Positions 1 through 6,101 of a stretch of DNA of 17,875 bases are shown piece by piece. Origin of the DNA: an uncultured Desulfovibrio sp. (GTDB lineage: Bacteria > Desulfobacterota > Desulfovibrionia > Desulfovibrionales > Desulfovibrionaceae); contig CALBAX010000082.1 of assembly GCA_937926875.1 (NCBI GenBank), forward strand, positions 1 through 17,875, written 5' to 3'. The notes under the pieces are model-generated. The model saw only the letters and a program-made list of their open reading frames with translations. It searched no databases and was not told the DNA's origin. How positions within the stretch are numbered: position 1 is the first letter of the stretch; each line of letters starts with the position of its first letter. A program made the position numbers and the translations under genes.

Positions 1-2
1 AT

Positions 3-62
3 GCCCATCCCACGCTGGCCGAAGGCCTGTACGAGGCCGCACTGCTGGCGCAGGAGGCGTAG
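3..62 (+). CDS. Dihydrolipoamide dehydrogenase-like protein, C-terminal fragment
   Basis: This is the 3' end of a gene that begins before the window. The frame starting at base 3 reads AHPTLAEGLYEAALLAQEA and stops at TAG (60-62). The HPTL motif followed by a short helix and the stop is the usual C-terminus of dihydrolipoyl dehydrogenase and related pyridine-nucleotide disulfide oxidoreductases, where the His serves as proton relay of the partner subunit. Only 19 residues are visible, so another member of that family (for example mercuric reductase-like) cannot be excluded. The gene's last codons contain AGGAGG (52-57), which probably serves as ribosome binding site for the following efflux gene. 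Confidence 0.6.
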   Translation, partial: AHPTLAEGLYEAALLAQEA

Positions 63-70
63 AAAGCCTC

Positions 71-400
71 ATGCACTGGTTGTTGCTCCTGCTGGCTATC
101 GGCTCGGAGATCGTGGCCACCTCGGCATTGAAGGAAACACAGGGATTCACCCGCTTGTTGCCGTCGCTGCTCTGTATCGGCGGCTATGCACTGGCGTTCT
201 ACCTGCTCTCGGTGGTGGTCAAATATGTGCCTGTGGGCATAGCCTATGCCCTGTGGTCAGGCATAGGCGTGGTCATCGTTTCCCTGGTGGGCTGGTTTTT
301 CTTCCATCAAAAACTGGATCTGCCGGCCATGATCGGATTGGGCCTCATCATTGCCGGAGTGGCGGTCATGCACCTTTTTTCAAAAAGCATGGAATTGTGA
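71..400 (+). CDS. Small multidrug resistance (SMR) efflux protein, EmrE-like
   Basis: A 109-residue inner-membrane protein of four predicted transmembrane helices, the normal SMR length. It aligns along its length with EmrE: Glu13 in helix 1 (GSEIVATSALK) matches the essential proton/substrate-coupling Glu14; EGFTRL-like QGFTRL follows at 24-29; GIAYALWSGIG (56-66) holds the Tyr59/Trp62 pair matching Tyr60/Trp63; KLDLPAMIG (81-89) starts helix 4. Such proteins work as antiparallel dimers exchanging protons for quaternary ammonium compounds, guanidinium or polyamines. The substrate here is unknown; Sug/Gdx-type guanidinium exporters are close relatives, although the EmrE-like motifs favour the multidrug type. 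The start has AGGAGG 13 nt upstream, a slightly long spacing, inside the end of the preceding gene, so the two are probably cotranscribed. A strong terminator follows directly. Confidence 0.93.
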   Translation: MHWLLLLLAIGSEIVATSALKETQGFTRLLPSLLCIGGYALAFYLLSVVVKYVPVGIAYALWSGIGVVIVSLVGWFFFHQKLDLPAMIGLGLIIAGVAVMHLFSKSMEL

Positions 401-406
401 CGAGCA

Positions 407-440
407 GGGCGGCAGGCAACATCCTGCCGCCCTTTCTTTT
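407..440 (+). terminator. Intrinsic terminator after the SMR efflux gene
   Basis: A perfect 10-bp GC-rich stem (GGGCGGCAGG at 407-416 with CCTGCCGCCC at 423-432) closes a 6-nt loop and is followed by TTTCTTTT (433-440). It begins 6 nt after the efflux gene stop. Read on the minus strand it lacks a T-run, so it should act only on + transcripts. Confidence 0.92.
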
Positions 441-531
441 CGAGGAATCCGCTTTTTTCTTCCAGCTGCGTTCCTGTTCTTGCGGGAGAGGCCGGCTCTT
501 CCTGCTGTCCTTCGCCGCAAGGACATCCTTT

Positions 532-1125
532 TTAGTCAGGCAGCAGGCCTGCCTTCCGCAGCCAGGATTCCACCTGCTGGCGGGCGCCGTCCACCCGGCT
601 GCCGCGTATGGCCAGCCCTTCGCCTGTCTTTGCGGAAGGGCAGAGGCGGCGCAGGTCGGCAGGAGCACTGCCGAGGCCGGACCCTTCGTGCGTGATGAAG
701 GGGATGAGCGTTTTTCCGTCCAGGGCCGCCGAGGACAGGAAGGTGCGCACCGGGCCGGCGAAAGTGCCCCACCAGCTGGGCGATCCCACAAGGATGACGT
801 CATAGCGGCTGATCATGTCCAGCGGATTTTTCAGCGGCGGCAGGAAGCCCTGCTGTTTTTCTTTTTTTGCCTGGCTGACGACTGTGTCATAGTCGCGGGG
901 ATAGGGCGTGACGGGTTCCAGATCCAGCAGGTCACAGCCGGTCAGGGCCTGGATGTGCCGGGCGATGGTACGTGTATTGCCCGTATGGGAATAAAAGACG
1001 ACTAGCATGCGTTGAGCCTCCTGCGTTCGAGAGGCAGCACGGCCCGTGCCCGGAAGGAGCAGGCCGCCTGCGAGGGATGCGAGGGCCATCAGGATCTGAC
1101 GGCGTCCGTTGTTGTACTTTTCCAT
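532..1125 (-). CDS. Exported flavodoxin (FMN-binding), twin-arginine signal
   Basis: A 197-residue protein with an N-terminal export signal: NNGRRQILMALA (5-16) is a twin-arginine-like motif followed by a hydrophobic stretch, with likely cleavage around GRAAS (28-32). The mature part is a flavodoxin fold. VVFYSHTGNTRTIA (42-55) supplies the FMN phosphate-binding loop (SHTGNT, 46-51), and GSPSWWGTFAGPV (114-126) is the loop over the isoalloxazine ring. This subfamily often donates or accepts electrons in quinone or stress metabolism; the partner here is unknown. Tat export would fit a protein folding with FMN before crossing the membrane. It is the last gene of a four-gene operon, 18 nt after the cupin, with AAGGAA just upstream of the ATG. 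The Gly in GRRQI is weaker than the usual Ser/Thr, so Tat is likely rather than certain. Confidence 0.88.
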   Translation of the reverse strand: MEKYNNGRRQILMALASLAGGLLLPGTGRAASRTQEAQRMLVVFYSHTGNTRTIARHIQALTGCDLLDLEPVTPYPRDYDTVVSQAKKEKQQGFLPPLKNPLDMISRYDVILVGSPSWWGTFAGPVRTFLSSAALDGKTLIPFITHEGSGLGSAPADLRRLCPSAKTGEGLAIRGSRVDGARQQVESWLRKAGLLPD

Positions 1126-1143
1126 GATGATTTCCTTGCAGGT

Positions 1144-1638
1144 TCAGCGGCCGGCGTACTGGCTGTCGGTAACGGGTTCCAGCCATTCCACGACCTTGCC
1201 TGGTTCTGTTTCTTCACAGATGGAGATGTGCGTCATGGCACTGCCGGGAGCAGCCCCGTGCCAATGCTTGACCTTGGCGGGACAGATGACCACGTCTCCG
1301 GCCCTGATCTCCTGGATGGGTTTGCCCCATTCCTGGGTCAGGCCGACCCCGGCGGTGACGATGAGCACCTGCCCCACTGGGTGGATATGCCAGTGGGAGC
1401 GGGCACCGGGTTCAAAGGTGACGCTGCCGCCGCTGGAGCGCATGGCGTTGTTGGCGGCATACAGGGGATCGATGCGCACGGTCCCGGTGAAAAAGCGGGG
1501 GGAACCCTTGATGGACGTCTGCTGCCCGCAGCGGATGATCTCCTGACCGGGCTCCCGGGCGGATACGGTGGAAGGCGCGGTGCAGACAGCGGCAAGCAGG
1601 CCGCCGCAAAGGGCAAGCAGGGAAGCGAAACGTCGCAT
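1144..1638 (-). CDS. Exported small cupin-domain protein
   Basis: A 164-residue protein with a Sec-type signal peptide (MRRF, hydrophobic core, cleavage near VSA at 25-27). One conserved beta-barrel cupin follows. Cupin motif 1 is HWHIHPVGQ (82-90) and motif 2 is KHWHG (124-128). The expected metal ligands are His84, His86, Gln90 and a motif-2 histidine (probably His127). Gln in place of the usual Glu is known from manganese-dependent hydroxynitrile-lyase-like cupins of the HTHPxGQ type, so a Mn or Fe site is plausible. The function is unassigned; cupins of this kind often sit beside carboxymuconolactone-decarboxylase-like proteins, as here. The chosen start has AGGAGGT 6 nt upstream. The gene begins 14 nt after the DUF362 gene stop. 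Confidence 0.9.
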   Translation of the reverse strand: MRRFASLLALCGGLLAAVCTAPSTVSAREPGQEIIRCGQQTSIKGSPRFFTGTVRIDPLYAANNAMRSSGGSVTFEPGARSHWHIHPVGQVLIVTAGVGLTQEWGKPIQEIRAGDVVICPAKVKHWHGAAPGSAMTHISICEETEPGKVVEWLEPVTDSQYAGR

Positions 1639-1652
1639 GACATGACCTCCTG

Positions 1653-2609
1653 TCAGGACAGGGAAACAAGATCGTAGCGGGCATGGCCCATGCCCATGGT
1701 CTCCATGTATTCCAGCTGGCGCAGGCCGCTGCGGCTCTCGATGCGTTCCACAAGATCGCGGCGCTGCTGTTCGGGCAGGGCGTAGACCATGTCCACCGAA
1801 GCCTGGTCCACGGCCAGCAGGTCGGTAGATGCCAGGATGCCGATATCCGGGGCGGTAGGCTCGGCGGCGCTGGTCCCCGCGCAGTCACAATCCACGGACA
1901 TGCGGCGCAGGACATTGATGTACGCCATATGTCCCTTGAAATGGGTGGTGATGGCCTTGCCGCCTTCCACCATGCGCTCCATGAACAGCGGCCCGCCCGC
2001 CCACAGGTTGGTGCCGTCGCTGTGCAGCTGCGCCTTGCCTGTTTTGCCGGAGGCGCAGCCGATGGCGATATTCTTGAGCGAACCGCCAAAACCGCCCATC
2101 ACATGGCCCTTGAAGTGGGTCAGCACCAGCATGGAGTCGTAGTTGAGCAGGTTCTTGCCCACGGCCACTTCCTTGAGGTGTCGCCCGCCGGGGATGGGCA
2201 GGGAGATGTCGCCATCGGCATCCATGATGTCCACCGGGCAGAAGGTCCAGCCGTTGGTCCGCAGGGTCTCGCGATGGCCTTCCGTGGTCTGGCGGGGGCT
2301 GGGATAGAGGACGTTGCACTCCACGATGGTACTGTCCGGGATGCGGGCTTGCAGGGCCCGCACCATGTCGCGCGGCAGGATGTTGGGACCGTGGGGCTCA
2401 CCGGTGTGGAGCTTGATGGCGATGCGCCCCTGCAGCGGGGCACAGACCTTTTCGTAGATGCGCAGCAGGCTTTCCGTCGTGATCTCGGGCGTGAAATACA
2501 CGGTGGCCTTTGTCTCCGCGGGCTGGGCTTGCAGCGGCAGGCTGTGGACAGCCAGGGAGCCCAGGGCCAGGCTGCCCGCCTTGATGAACTGTCTCCGGTT
2601 CACGGACAT
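1653..2609 (-). CDS. Tat-exported DUF362-domain protein
   Basis: A 318-residue protein opening with a classical twin-arginine signal (SVNRRQFIKAGSLALG, 2-17) that ends near LQAQPA (26-31). The rest matches the DUF362 family: HFKGHVMGGFGGSLKN (165-180), followed by a Gly/Cys-rich IAIGCASGKTGK (181-192), CDCAG (241-245), and DIGILASTDLLAVDQASVDM (255-274). Many DUF362 proteins carry a C-terminal ferredoxin domain; none is visible here, because no CxxCxxC cluster occurs. Cys185, Cys241 and Cys243 are the notable cysteines and could bind a metal or cluster. The biochemical role of DUF362 is not established. A Tat signal suggests export of a folded, perhaps cofactor-bound protein. GGAGGAAA lies just upstream of the ATG. 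It is the second gene of the operon, 30 nt after the preceding one. Confidence 0.88.
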   Translation of the reverse strand: MSVNRRQFIKAGSLALGSLAVHSLPLQAQPAETKATVYFTPEITTESLLRIYEKVCAPLQGRIAIKLHTGEPHGPNILPRDMVRALQARIPDSTIVECNVLYPSPRQTTEGHRETLRTNGWTFCPVDIMDADGDISLPIPGGRHLKEVAVGKNLLNYDSMLVLTHFKGHVMGGFGGSLKNIAIGCASGKTGKAQLHSDGTNLWAGGPLFMERMVEGGKAITTHFKGHMAYINVLRRMSVDCDCAGTSAAEPTAPDIGILASTDLLAVDQASVDMVYALPEQQRRDLVERIESRSGLRQLEYMETMGMGHARYDLVSLS

Positions 2610-2639
2610 GGCATTTCCTCCATGGTTGGGGGTGGGACA

Positions 2640-3359
2640 TCAACGCGAGGCGAGCACCTTTCGGGCCACGGCACGGGCCGCATCCGCCTCCTGCGTGCCG
2701 ACACGGGTCGCCAGCAGGTCAAGGAAGCCCTCCAGCTCTTCCGGGCTCAGGCCGCAGTTCATGGCCCCTCCCATATGGAATTGCAGCTGGCCTTCCAGCC
2801 CGGGCAGGCTGGCCAGGGCGGCGATGGTGCACAGTTCGCGCTCTTTGCGGTCGAGCACGTCACGGGCGAAGATGTCCGCAAAAAGATGCTCCTTCAAAAA
2901 GGTATCGATGACCGGGGCAAAGGCCAGGACACCGGACGGGGGCCGGATCTCCTTTTGCCCGGCCAGATCGGCCCGGACACGGGCGCCGTATGCGTCCCTG
3001 TCTAGGGAGGGCGGCAGGGGAGAGGCGGCTTTTCCTTCAGCGTCCGTGATGCCCCGGGCACGGCGCTGTTCCAGGACTTCCATGAAGACCTGCAGCCCGT
3101 TCAGGCTGCGGGGAAAGCCGATGTAGGCGTACAGATGGGTCAGGATTTCCTTGATCTCGTTGATGCTCAACCCCGCGTCCAGAGCCTGGTTCAGGGCCGG
3201 GCGCAGGCGTTCCAGACCGCCAGTGGCGGTGTAGGCGGCCACGAGCACCATGCTCTGCTGCCGCTCGTCCAGACTTTTGGCAGGGCTGTTTCCCGCCTGC
3301 AGCAGCGGGAACAGGAACATCAGGATGACCAGAAGGGGAAGAAGGGATCTGCATCGCAT
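2640..3359 (-). CDS. Exported two-domain carboxymuconolactone decarboxylase-like protein
   Basis: A 239-residue protein from the preferred ATG, which has AAGGAG 6 nt upstream. An upstream in-frame ATG at 3383 lacks a clear ribosome site. A hydrophobic N-terminal stretch (5-20) ending QAGNSPA reads as a Sec signal peptide. Two repeats of the CMD/AhpD-like helical fold follow: about 32-98 (QSMVLVAAYTATGG, LTHLYAYIGFP) and about 150-216 (ERELCTIAALASLPGLEGQ, FHMGGAMNCGLSPEEL). The CxxC pair of AhpD peroxidase-like members is absent, so a thiol-peroxidase role is unlikely. The arrangement is closer to gamma-carboxymuconolactone decarboxylase-like proteins, but the substrate is unknown. It is the first gene of the operon, downstream of a candidate promoter with repeated operator-like sites. 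Confidence 0.87.
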   Translation of the reverse strand: MRCRSLLPLLVILMFLFPLLQAGNSPAKSLDERQQSMVLVAAYTATGGLERLRPALNQALDAGLSINEIKEILTHLYAYIGFPRSLNGLQVFMEVLEQRRARGITDAEGKAASPLPPSLDRDAYGARVRADLAGQKEIRPPSGVLAFAPVIDTFLKEHLFADIFARDVLDRKERELCTIAALASLPGLEGQLQFHMGGAMNCGLSPEELEGFLDLLATRVGTQEADAARAVARKVLASR

Positions 3360-3416
3360 GGCAAGCTCCTTGAGGAAGATCATGGAACGAACCTAGCGCG
3401 GCCGCAGTGAGGGGGA

Positions 3417-3445
3417 AATATCAAATCGACGCTAAAAATTGTCCA
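3417..3445 (-). promoter_or_regulatory. Candidate sigma70 promoter of the exported redox operon
   Basis: On the minus strand a -35-like TGGACA (3440-3445) and a -10-like GATATT (3417-3422) are separated by 17 bp. They lie about 58 nt upstream of the start of the first operon gene. The hexamers match the consensus at 5/6 and 4/6. Both are overlapped by a direct repeat, listed separately. This is motif-based only. Confidence 0.5.
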
Positions 3446-3453
3446 ATCGTCGC
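3419..3453. repeat. Direct repeat, 21-bp period, overlapping the -35 and -10 boxes
   Basis: On the minus strand GCGACGATTGGACA (3440-3453) and GCGTCGATTTGATA (3419-3432) agree at 11 of 14 positions. They start exactly 21 bp apart, about two helical turns. The first copy contains the candidate -35 hexamer and the second overlaps the candidate -10. Within and beside the first copy, ATTGTCCAAT is also a short inverted repeat. The arrangement suggests binding sites for a dimeric regulator on one DNA face. The regulator is not in the window. Confidence 0.45.
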
Positions 3454-3546
3454 AAGGATGGCAGAAAAACAAAGAAAGGGGCAGGGGGCATCCGGTTTGC
3501 GGGCAGGGGCCTGTTGTGCTTTTGCCCGGTGCTGCCCGGGAGGCAC

Positions 3547-3574
3547 AAAAAAAGGGACGACCGATGCCGTCCCT
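3547..3574 (-). terminator. Intrinsic terminator after ychF
   Basis: On the minus strand a 7-bp stem (AGGGACG pairing with CGTCCCT) closes an 8-nt loop and runs into seven T residues (3547-3553 as A on +). It starts 25 nt after the ychF stop codon. It separates ychF from the downstream redox operon, which therefore needs its own promoter. Confidence 0.9.
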
Positions 3575-3598
3575 GTAAAGATCGTTGGCCTGATGCGG

Positions 3599-4699
3599 CT
3601 AGACGTTGAACAGGAAGTGCATGACGTCACCGTCCTGCACCACGTATTCCTTGCCTTCCACGCGTAGCACGCCGTCGGAGCGGCAAGAGGCTTCGCTTTC
3701 GTGGCTCATGTAGTCGGCGTAGGAAATGACTTCGGCGCGGATGAAGCCGCGTTCGAAGTCGGTGTGGATGACGCCGGCAGCCTGGGGGGCTTTCCAGCCC
3801 TTGTGGATGGTCCAGGCGCGCACTTCGTCGGGACCGGCGGTGAAGTAGCTGCACAGGCCCAGCGTGTCATAGCCGGTACGGATGATGCGCACCAGGCCGC
3901 TTTCCGAGATGCCGTAGGAGGAGAGCATCTCGGCCTGTTCCTCGGCGGAAAGGCCCTGCAGCTCTTCTTCCAGCTTGGCGCAGATGCAGGCGAAACCGGA
4001 ATGGCGTTCTTCGGCCAGCTTTTGCACCCGGGCCACGAAATCGTTGCCGTCGGCCACGGCGGCTTCATCCACATTGGCGCAGTAAATGACGGGCTTGGCG
4101 GTCAGCAGCCCCAGTTCTCGCCAGGACTGGAGGAAGGTCTCGTTGTCGGGCAGTTCGAAGGAGCGGGCGCCGTTACCGGTATTGAGGTGCTCCAGCAGGC
4201 CCTGCATGATCTCTGCGGCGGCCTTGGCATCCTTGCTGCCCTTTGCCATCTTCTGCAACTTTTCCAGGCGGCGTTCCACGCTTTGCAGGTCGGCCAGCAG
4301 AAGTTCGGTCTCGATGGTGTCGATGTCGCGCAGGGGATCCACGCTGCCGTCCACGTGGGTGATGTTCTCATCCTCGAAGCAGCGCACCACTTCCACGATG
4401 GCGGCGCATTCGCGGATATTGCCCAGGAACTGGTTGCCCAGGCCTTCCCCCTTGCTGGCGCCGCGCACCAGACCGGCGATGTCGATGAAATCCACGCTGG
4501 CGTGGATGGTCTTCTTGGGCGAGACCTTGGCCGAAAGCGCGTCTACGCGCTCATCGGGCACGGCCACGGTGGCCTTGTTGGGCTCGATGGTACAGAAAGG
4601 ATAGTTGGCGGCCTGCGCGTTCTGAGCCTTGGTCAGGGCGTTGAACAGGGTGGATTTCCCCACGTTGGGCAGACCCACAATGCCGATGCTGAGGGACAT
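3599..4699 (-). CDS. ychF: Redox/translation-associated ATPase YchF (Obg family)
   Basis: A 366-residue cytosolic P-loop protein, close to the usual YchF length of about 363. The N-terminus SLSIGIVGLPNVGKSTLFNA carries the G1/Walker A loop GLPNVGKST. G3 follows in DIAGLVRGASKGEGLGNQFL, and NVDEA (in CANVDEA) replaces the usual NKxD specificity motif, which is why YchF/OLA1 proteins prefer ATP to GTP. A TGS domain forms the C-terminus, ending HFLFNV. In E. coli YchF binds ribosomes and modulates initiation at weak starts and the oxidative stress response. The start is set by AAGGAGAG a few nt upstream and the immediate match to family N-termini; a 27-codon upstream extension of the frame is rejected. 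It is monocistronic, between its own promoter and terminator. Confidence 0.97.
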   Translation of the reverse strand: MSLSIGIVGLPNVGKSTLFNALTKAQNAQAANYPFCTIEPNKATVAVPDERVDALSAKVSPKKTIHASVDFIDIAGLVRGASKGEGLGNQFLGNIRECAAIVEVVRCFEDENITHVDGSVDPLRDIDTIETELLLADLQSVERRLEKLQKMAKGSKDAKAAAEIMQGLLEHLNTGNGARSFELPDNETFLQSWRELGLLTAKPVIYCANVDEAAVADGNDFVARVQKLAEERHSGFACICAKLEEELQGLSAEEQAEMLSSYGISESGLVRIIRTGYDTLGLCSYFTAGPDEVRAWTIHKGWKAPQAAGVIHTDFERGFIRAEVISYADYMSHESEASCRSDGVLRVEGKEYVVQDGDVMHFLFNV

Positions 4700-4797
4700 G
4701 GCCTCTCCTTGCGGGCTTGGAAGTTCAGGGCCATGCGCCGGTGGCGCAGGCGGGAAAAGGCGCAGGAGCGCCCGGAACATGTCGTTGGAATGGGGAG

Positions 4798-4826
4798 TTT
4801 ATAGGCAAAAGCCGTACGGCTGGCAA
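4798..4826 (-). promoter_or_regulatory. Sigma70-like promoter of ychF
   Basis: On the minus strand TTGCCA (4821-4826) and TATAAA (4798-4803) are separated by exactly 17 bp. Each hexamer matches the consensus at 5/6 positions. Transcription would start near 4790, giving an untranslated leader of roughly 90 nt before the ychF ATG. A perfect palindrome occupies most of the spacer. Confidence 0.75.
4810..4821. repeat. Perfect 12-bp palindrome inside the ychF promoter spacer
   Basis: AGCCGTACGGCT is its own reverse complement. It lies between the -35 and -10 boxes of the ychF promoter and includes one base of the -35. A palindrome at this place is a typical repressor, or MerR-like activator, position. 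No regulator is identified, and a chance palindrome in GC-rich DNA is possible. Confidence 0.45.
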
Positions 4827-4951
4827 GTGCGGTGGCAGCGGGAAGCCGCATGGCCGTGTTGGAGTAGGGCACCTGTTTTGGGCGTGCGGCATAGCGCACT
4901 GTCCTGGCGGCCGGGAAAGTGGTGCTGCCGTGTTTCCGCCCCGCACAGGAC

Positions 4952-4980
4952 TTGGCTTGCCTGCTGAAATAGCATAAGAC
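4952..4980 (+). promoter_or_regulatory. Weak candidate promoter for the ispG-dxs gene run
   Basis: TTGGCT (4952-4957) and TAAGAC (4975-4980) are separated by 17 bp, about 45 nt upstream of the ispG start. The matches to the sigma70 consensus are only 4/6 and 3/6. It is the best placed pair I can find, but the evidence is thin. Confidence 0.25.
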
Positions 4981-5024
4981 ACTGGCGGCACTTTTGCTGC
5001 AACCCAATTTTTTCGAGGTCTGCC

Positions 5025-6101
5025 ATGCAGGAAAAACGTATCAGCCGGGGCATCAGACTGGGCAAGCTGGCCATCGGCGGCGGCGCACCGGTGATGGTGC
5101 AGAGCATGACCAATACCGATACCCGTGACGTGGAAGCCACGCTGTCCCAGATCGACCGCCTTGTGCGCCGCGGTTGCGAAGCGGTGCGCGTGGCCGTGCC
5201 CGACATGGCGGCGGCCAAGGCCTTGCGGGCCCTGCGTGACGGTTCGCCCGTGCCCCTCATCGCGGACATCCATTTCGACTACCGTCTGGCGCTGGCTGCC
5301 CTGGAAGCCGGGCTGGAGGGCCTGCGCATCAATCCCGGCAACATCGGGCCCCGCGAGCATGTGGACCGTGTGGTGGATGCCGCCAAGGCCAACGGCGCCA
5401 TCATCCGGGTGGGCGTCAATTCCGGTTCCGTGGAAAAGCATCTGCTGCAGAAATACGGCGGCCCCTGCGTGGAAGCCATGGTGGAGAGCGCGCTCAGCCA
5501 TGTGCGCATGCTGGAAGAACGGGGCTTCTACGATACCAAGATCTCCCTCAAGTCCTCTTCGGTGCTCGATACCATCGCGGCCTATCGCCTGCTGGCCAAG
5601 TCCTGCGACTATCCGCTGCATATCGGCGTCACCGAGGCGGGCGGGCTCATGCGCGGCACGGTCAAGTCCGCTGTGGGCCTGGGCATTTTGCTGCATGAGG
5701 GCATCGGCGACACCCTGCGCGTCTCGCTCACGGCCGATCCTGCCGAGGAAGTGACCGTGGCCTGGGAGATCCTGCGGGCCCTGGGCCTGCGCCGCCGCGG
5801 GCCGGAGATCATCTCCTGTCCCACCTGCGGGCGCACGGAGATCGACCTCTTCGGTCTGGCGCGTGCCGTGGAAGATGCGCTGGCCGAATCCACGGCGGAC
5901 ATCAAGGTCGCGGTCATGGGCTGTGTGGTCAACGGCCCTGGCGAGGCCCGCGAAGCCGACCTGGGCGTGGCTGGCGGCCGCGACAAAGGCATCATTTTCC
6001 GCAAGGGGGAAGTCATCCGTTCCGTCAAGGGACAGGACGCCCTGCTCGCGGCTTTTATGGAAGAACTTCAACGACTGCTTAAAGAAAAGGAAACTCACTG
6101 A
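5025..6101 (+). CDS. ispG: 4-hydroxy-3-methylbut-2-enyl diphosphate synthase
   Basis: A 358-residue cytosolic iron-sulfur enzyme of the MEP pathway. It reductively opens methylerythritol 2,4-cyclodiphosphate to HMBPP, the penultimate step to isopentenyl diphosphate. The TIM-barrel part carries VMVQSMTNTDT (23-33), ADIHFDYRLAL (80-90) and RINPGNIGP (101-109). The C-terminal part carries the [4Fe-4S] ligands Cys265 and Cys268 (ISCPTCGR) and Cys300 (MGCVVNGPGEA), with Glu307 as the expected fourth ligand, equivalent to E. coli Cys270/Cys273/Cys305/Glu312. The length is that of the short bacterial form. The start has GAGG 6 nt upstream. The stop codon overlaps the next start (TGATG), implying translational coupling to proS. 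Confidence 0.98.
   Translation: MQEKRISRGIRLGKLAIGGGAPVMVQSMTNTDTRDVEATLSQIDRLVRRGCEAVRVAVPDMAAAKALRALRDGSPVPLIADIHFDYRLALAALEAGLEGLRINPGNIGPREHVDRVVDAAKANGAIIRVGVNSGSVEKHLLQKYGGPCVEAMVESALSHVRMLEERGFYDTKISLKSSSVLDTIAAYRLLAKSCDYPLHIGVTEAGGLMRGTVKSAVGLGILLHEGIGDTLRVSLTADPAEEVTVAWEILRALGLRRRGPEIISCPTCGRTEIDLFGLARAVEDALAESTADIKVAVMGCVVNGPGEAREADLGVAGGRDKGIIFRKGEVIRSVKGQDALLAAFMEELQRLLKEKETH

Larger units (their letters stand above)
4700..5024. other. Divergent intergenic region between ychF and ispG
   Basis: 325 bp with no credible gene; the short open frames here show no recognisable motif. Going left to right it holds the ychF ribosome site, a good minus-strand promoter with an internal palindrome (4798-4826), a GC-rich stretch without clear signals, a weak plus-strand promoter candidate (4952-4980), a T-rich tract (5007-5013) and the ispG ribosome site GAGG (5015-5018). 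Confidence 0.7.

Noticed and set aside
507..533. Hairpin GTCCTT-CGCCGC-AAGGAC followed by TTTTT as a second plus-strand terminator
   Set aside because: The stem is only 6 bp, the T-run is separated from it by four bases and overlaps the flavodoxin stop codon, and a much stronger terminator already lies at 407-440.
1683..3005. A 440-codon open frame on the plus strand opposite the DUF362 and CMD genes
   Set aside because: It has the same antisense composition and no motifs. The minus-strand genes here have ribosome sites, signal peptides and family signatures.
4725..6098. A 457-codon open frame on the minus strand opposite ispG
   Set aside because: It is antisense to a fully conserved ispG with all iron-sulfur ligands. 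It has no ribosome site or recognisable domain.
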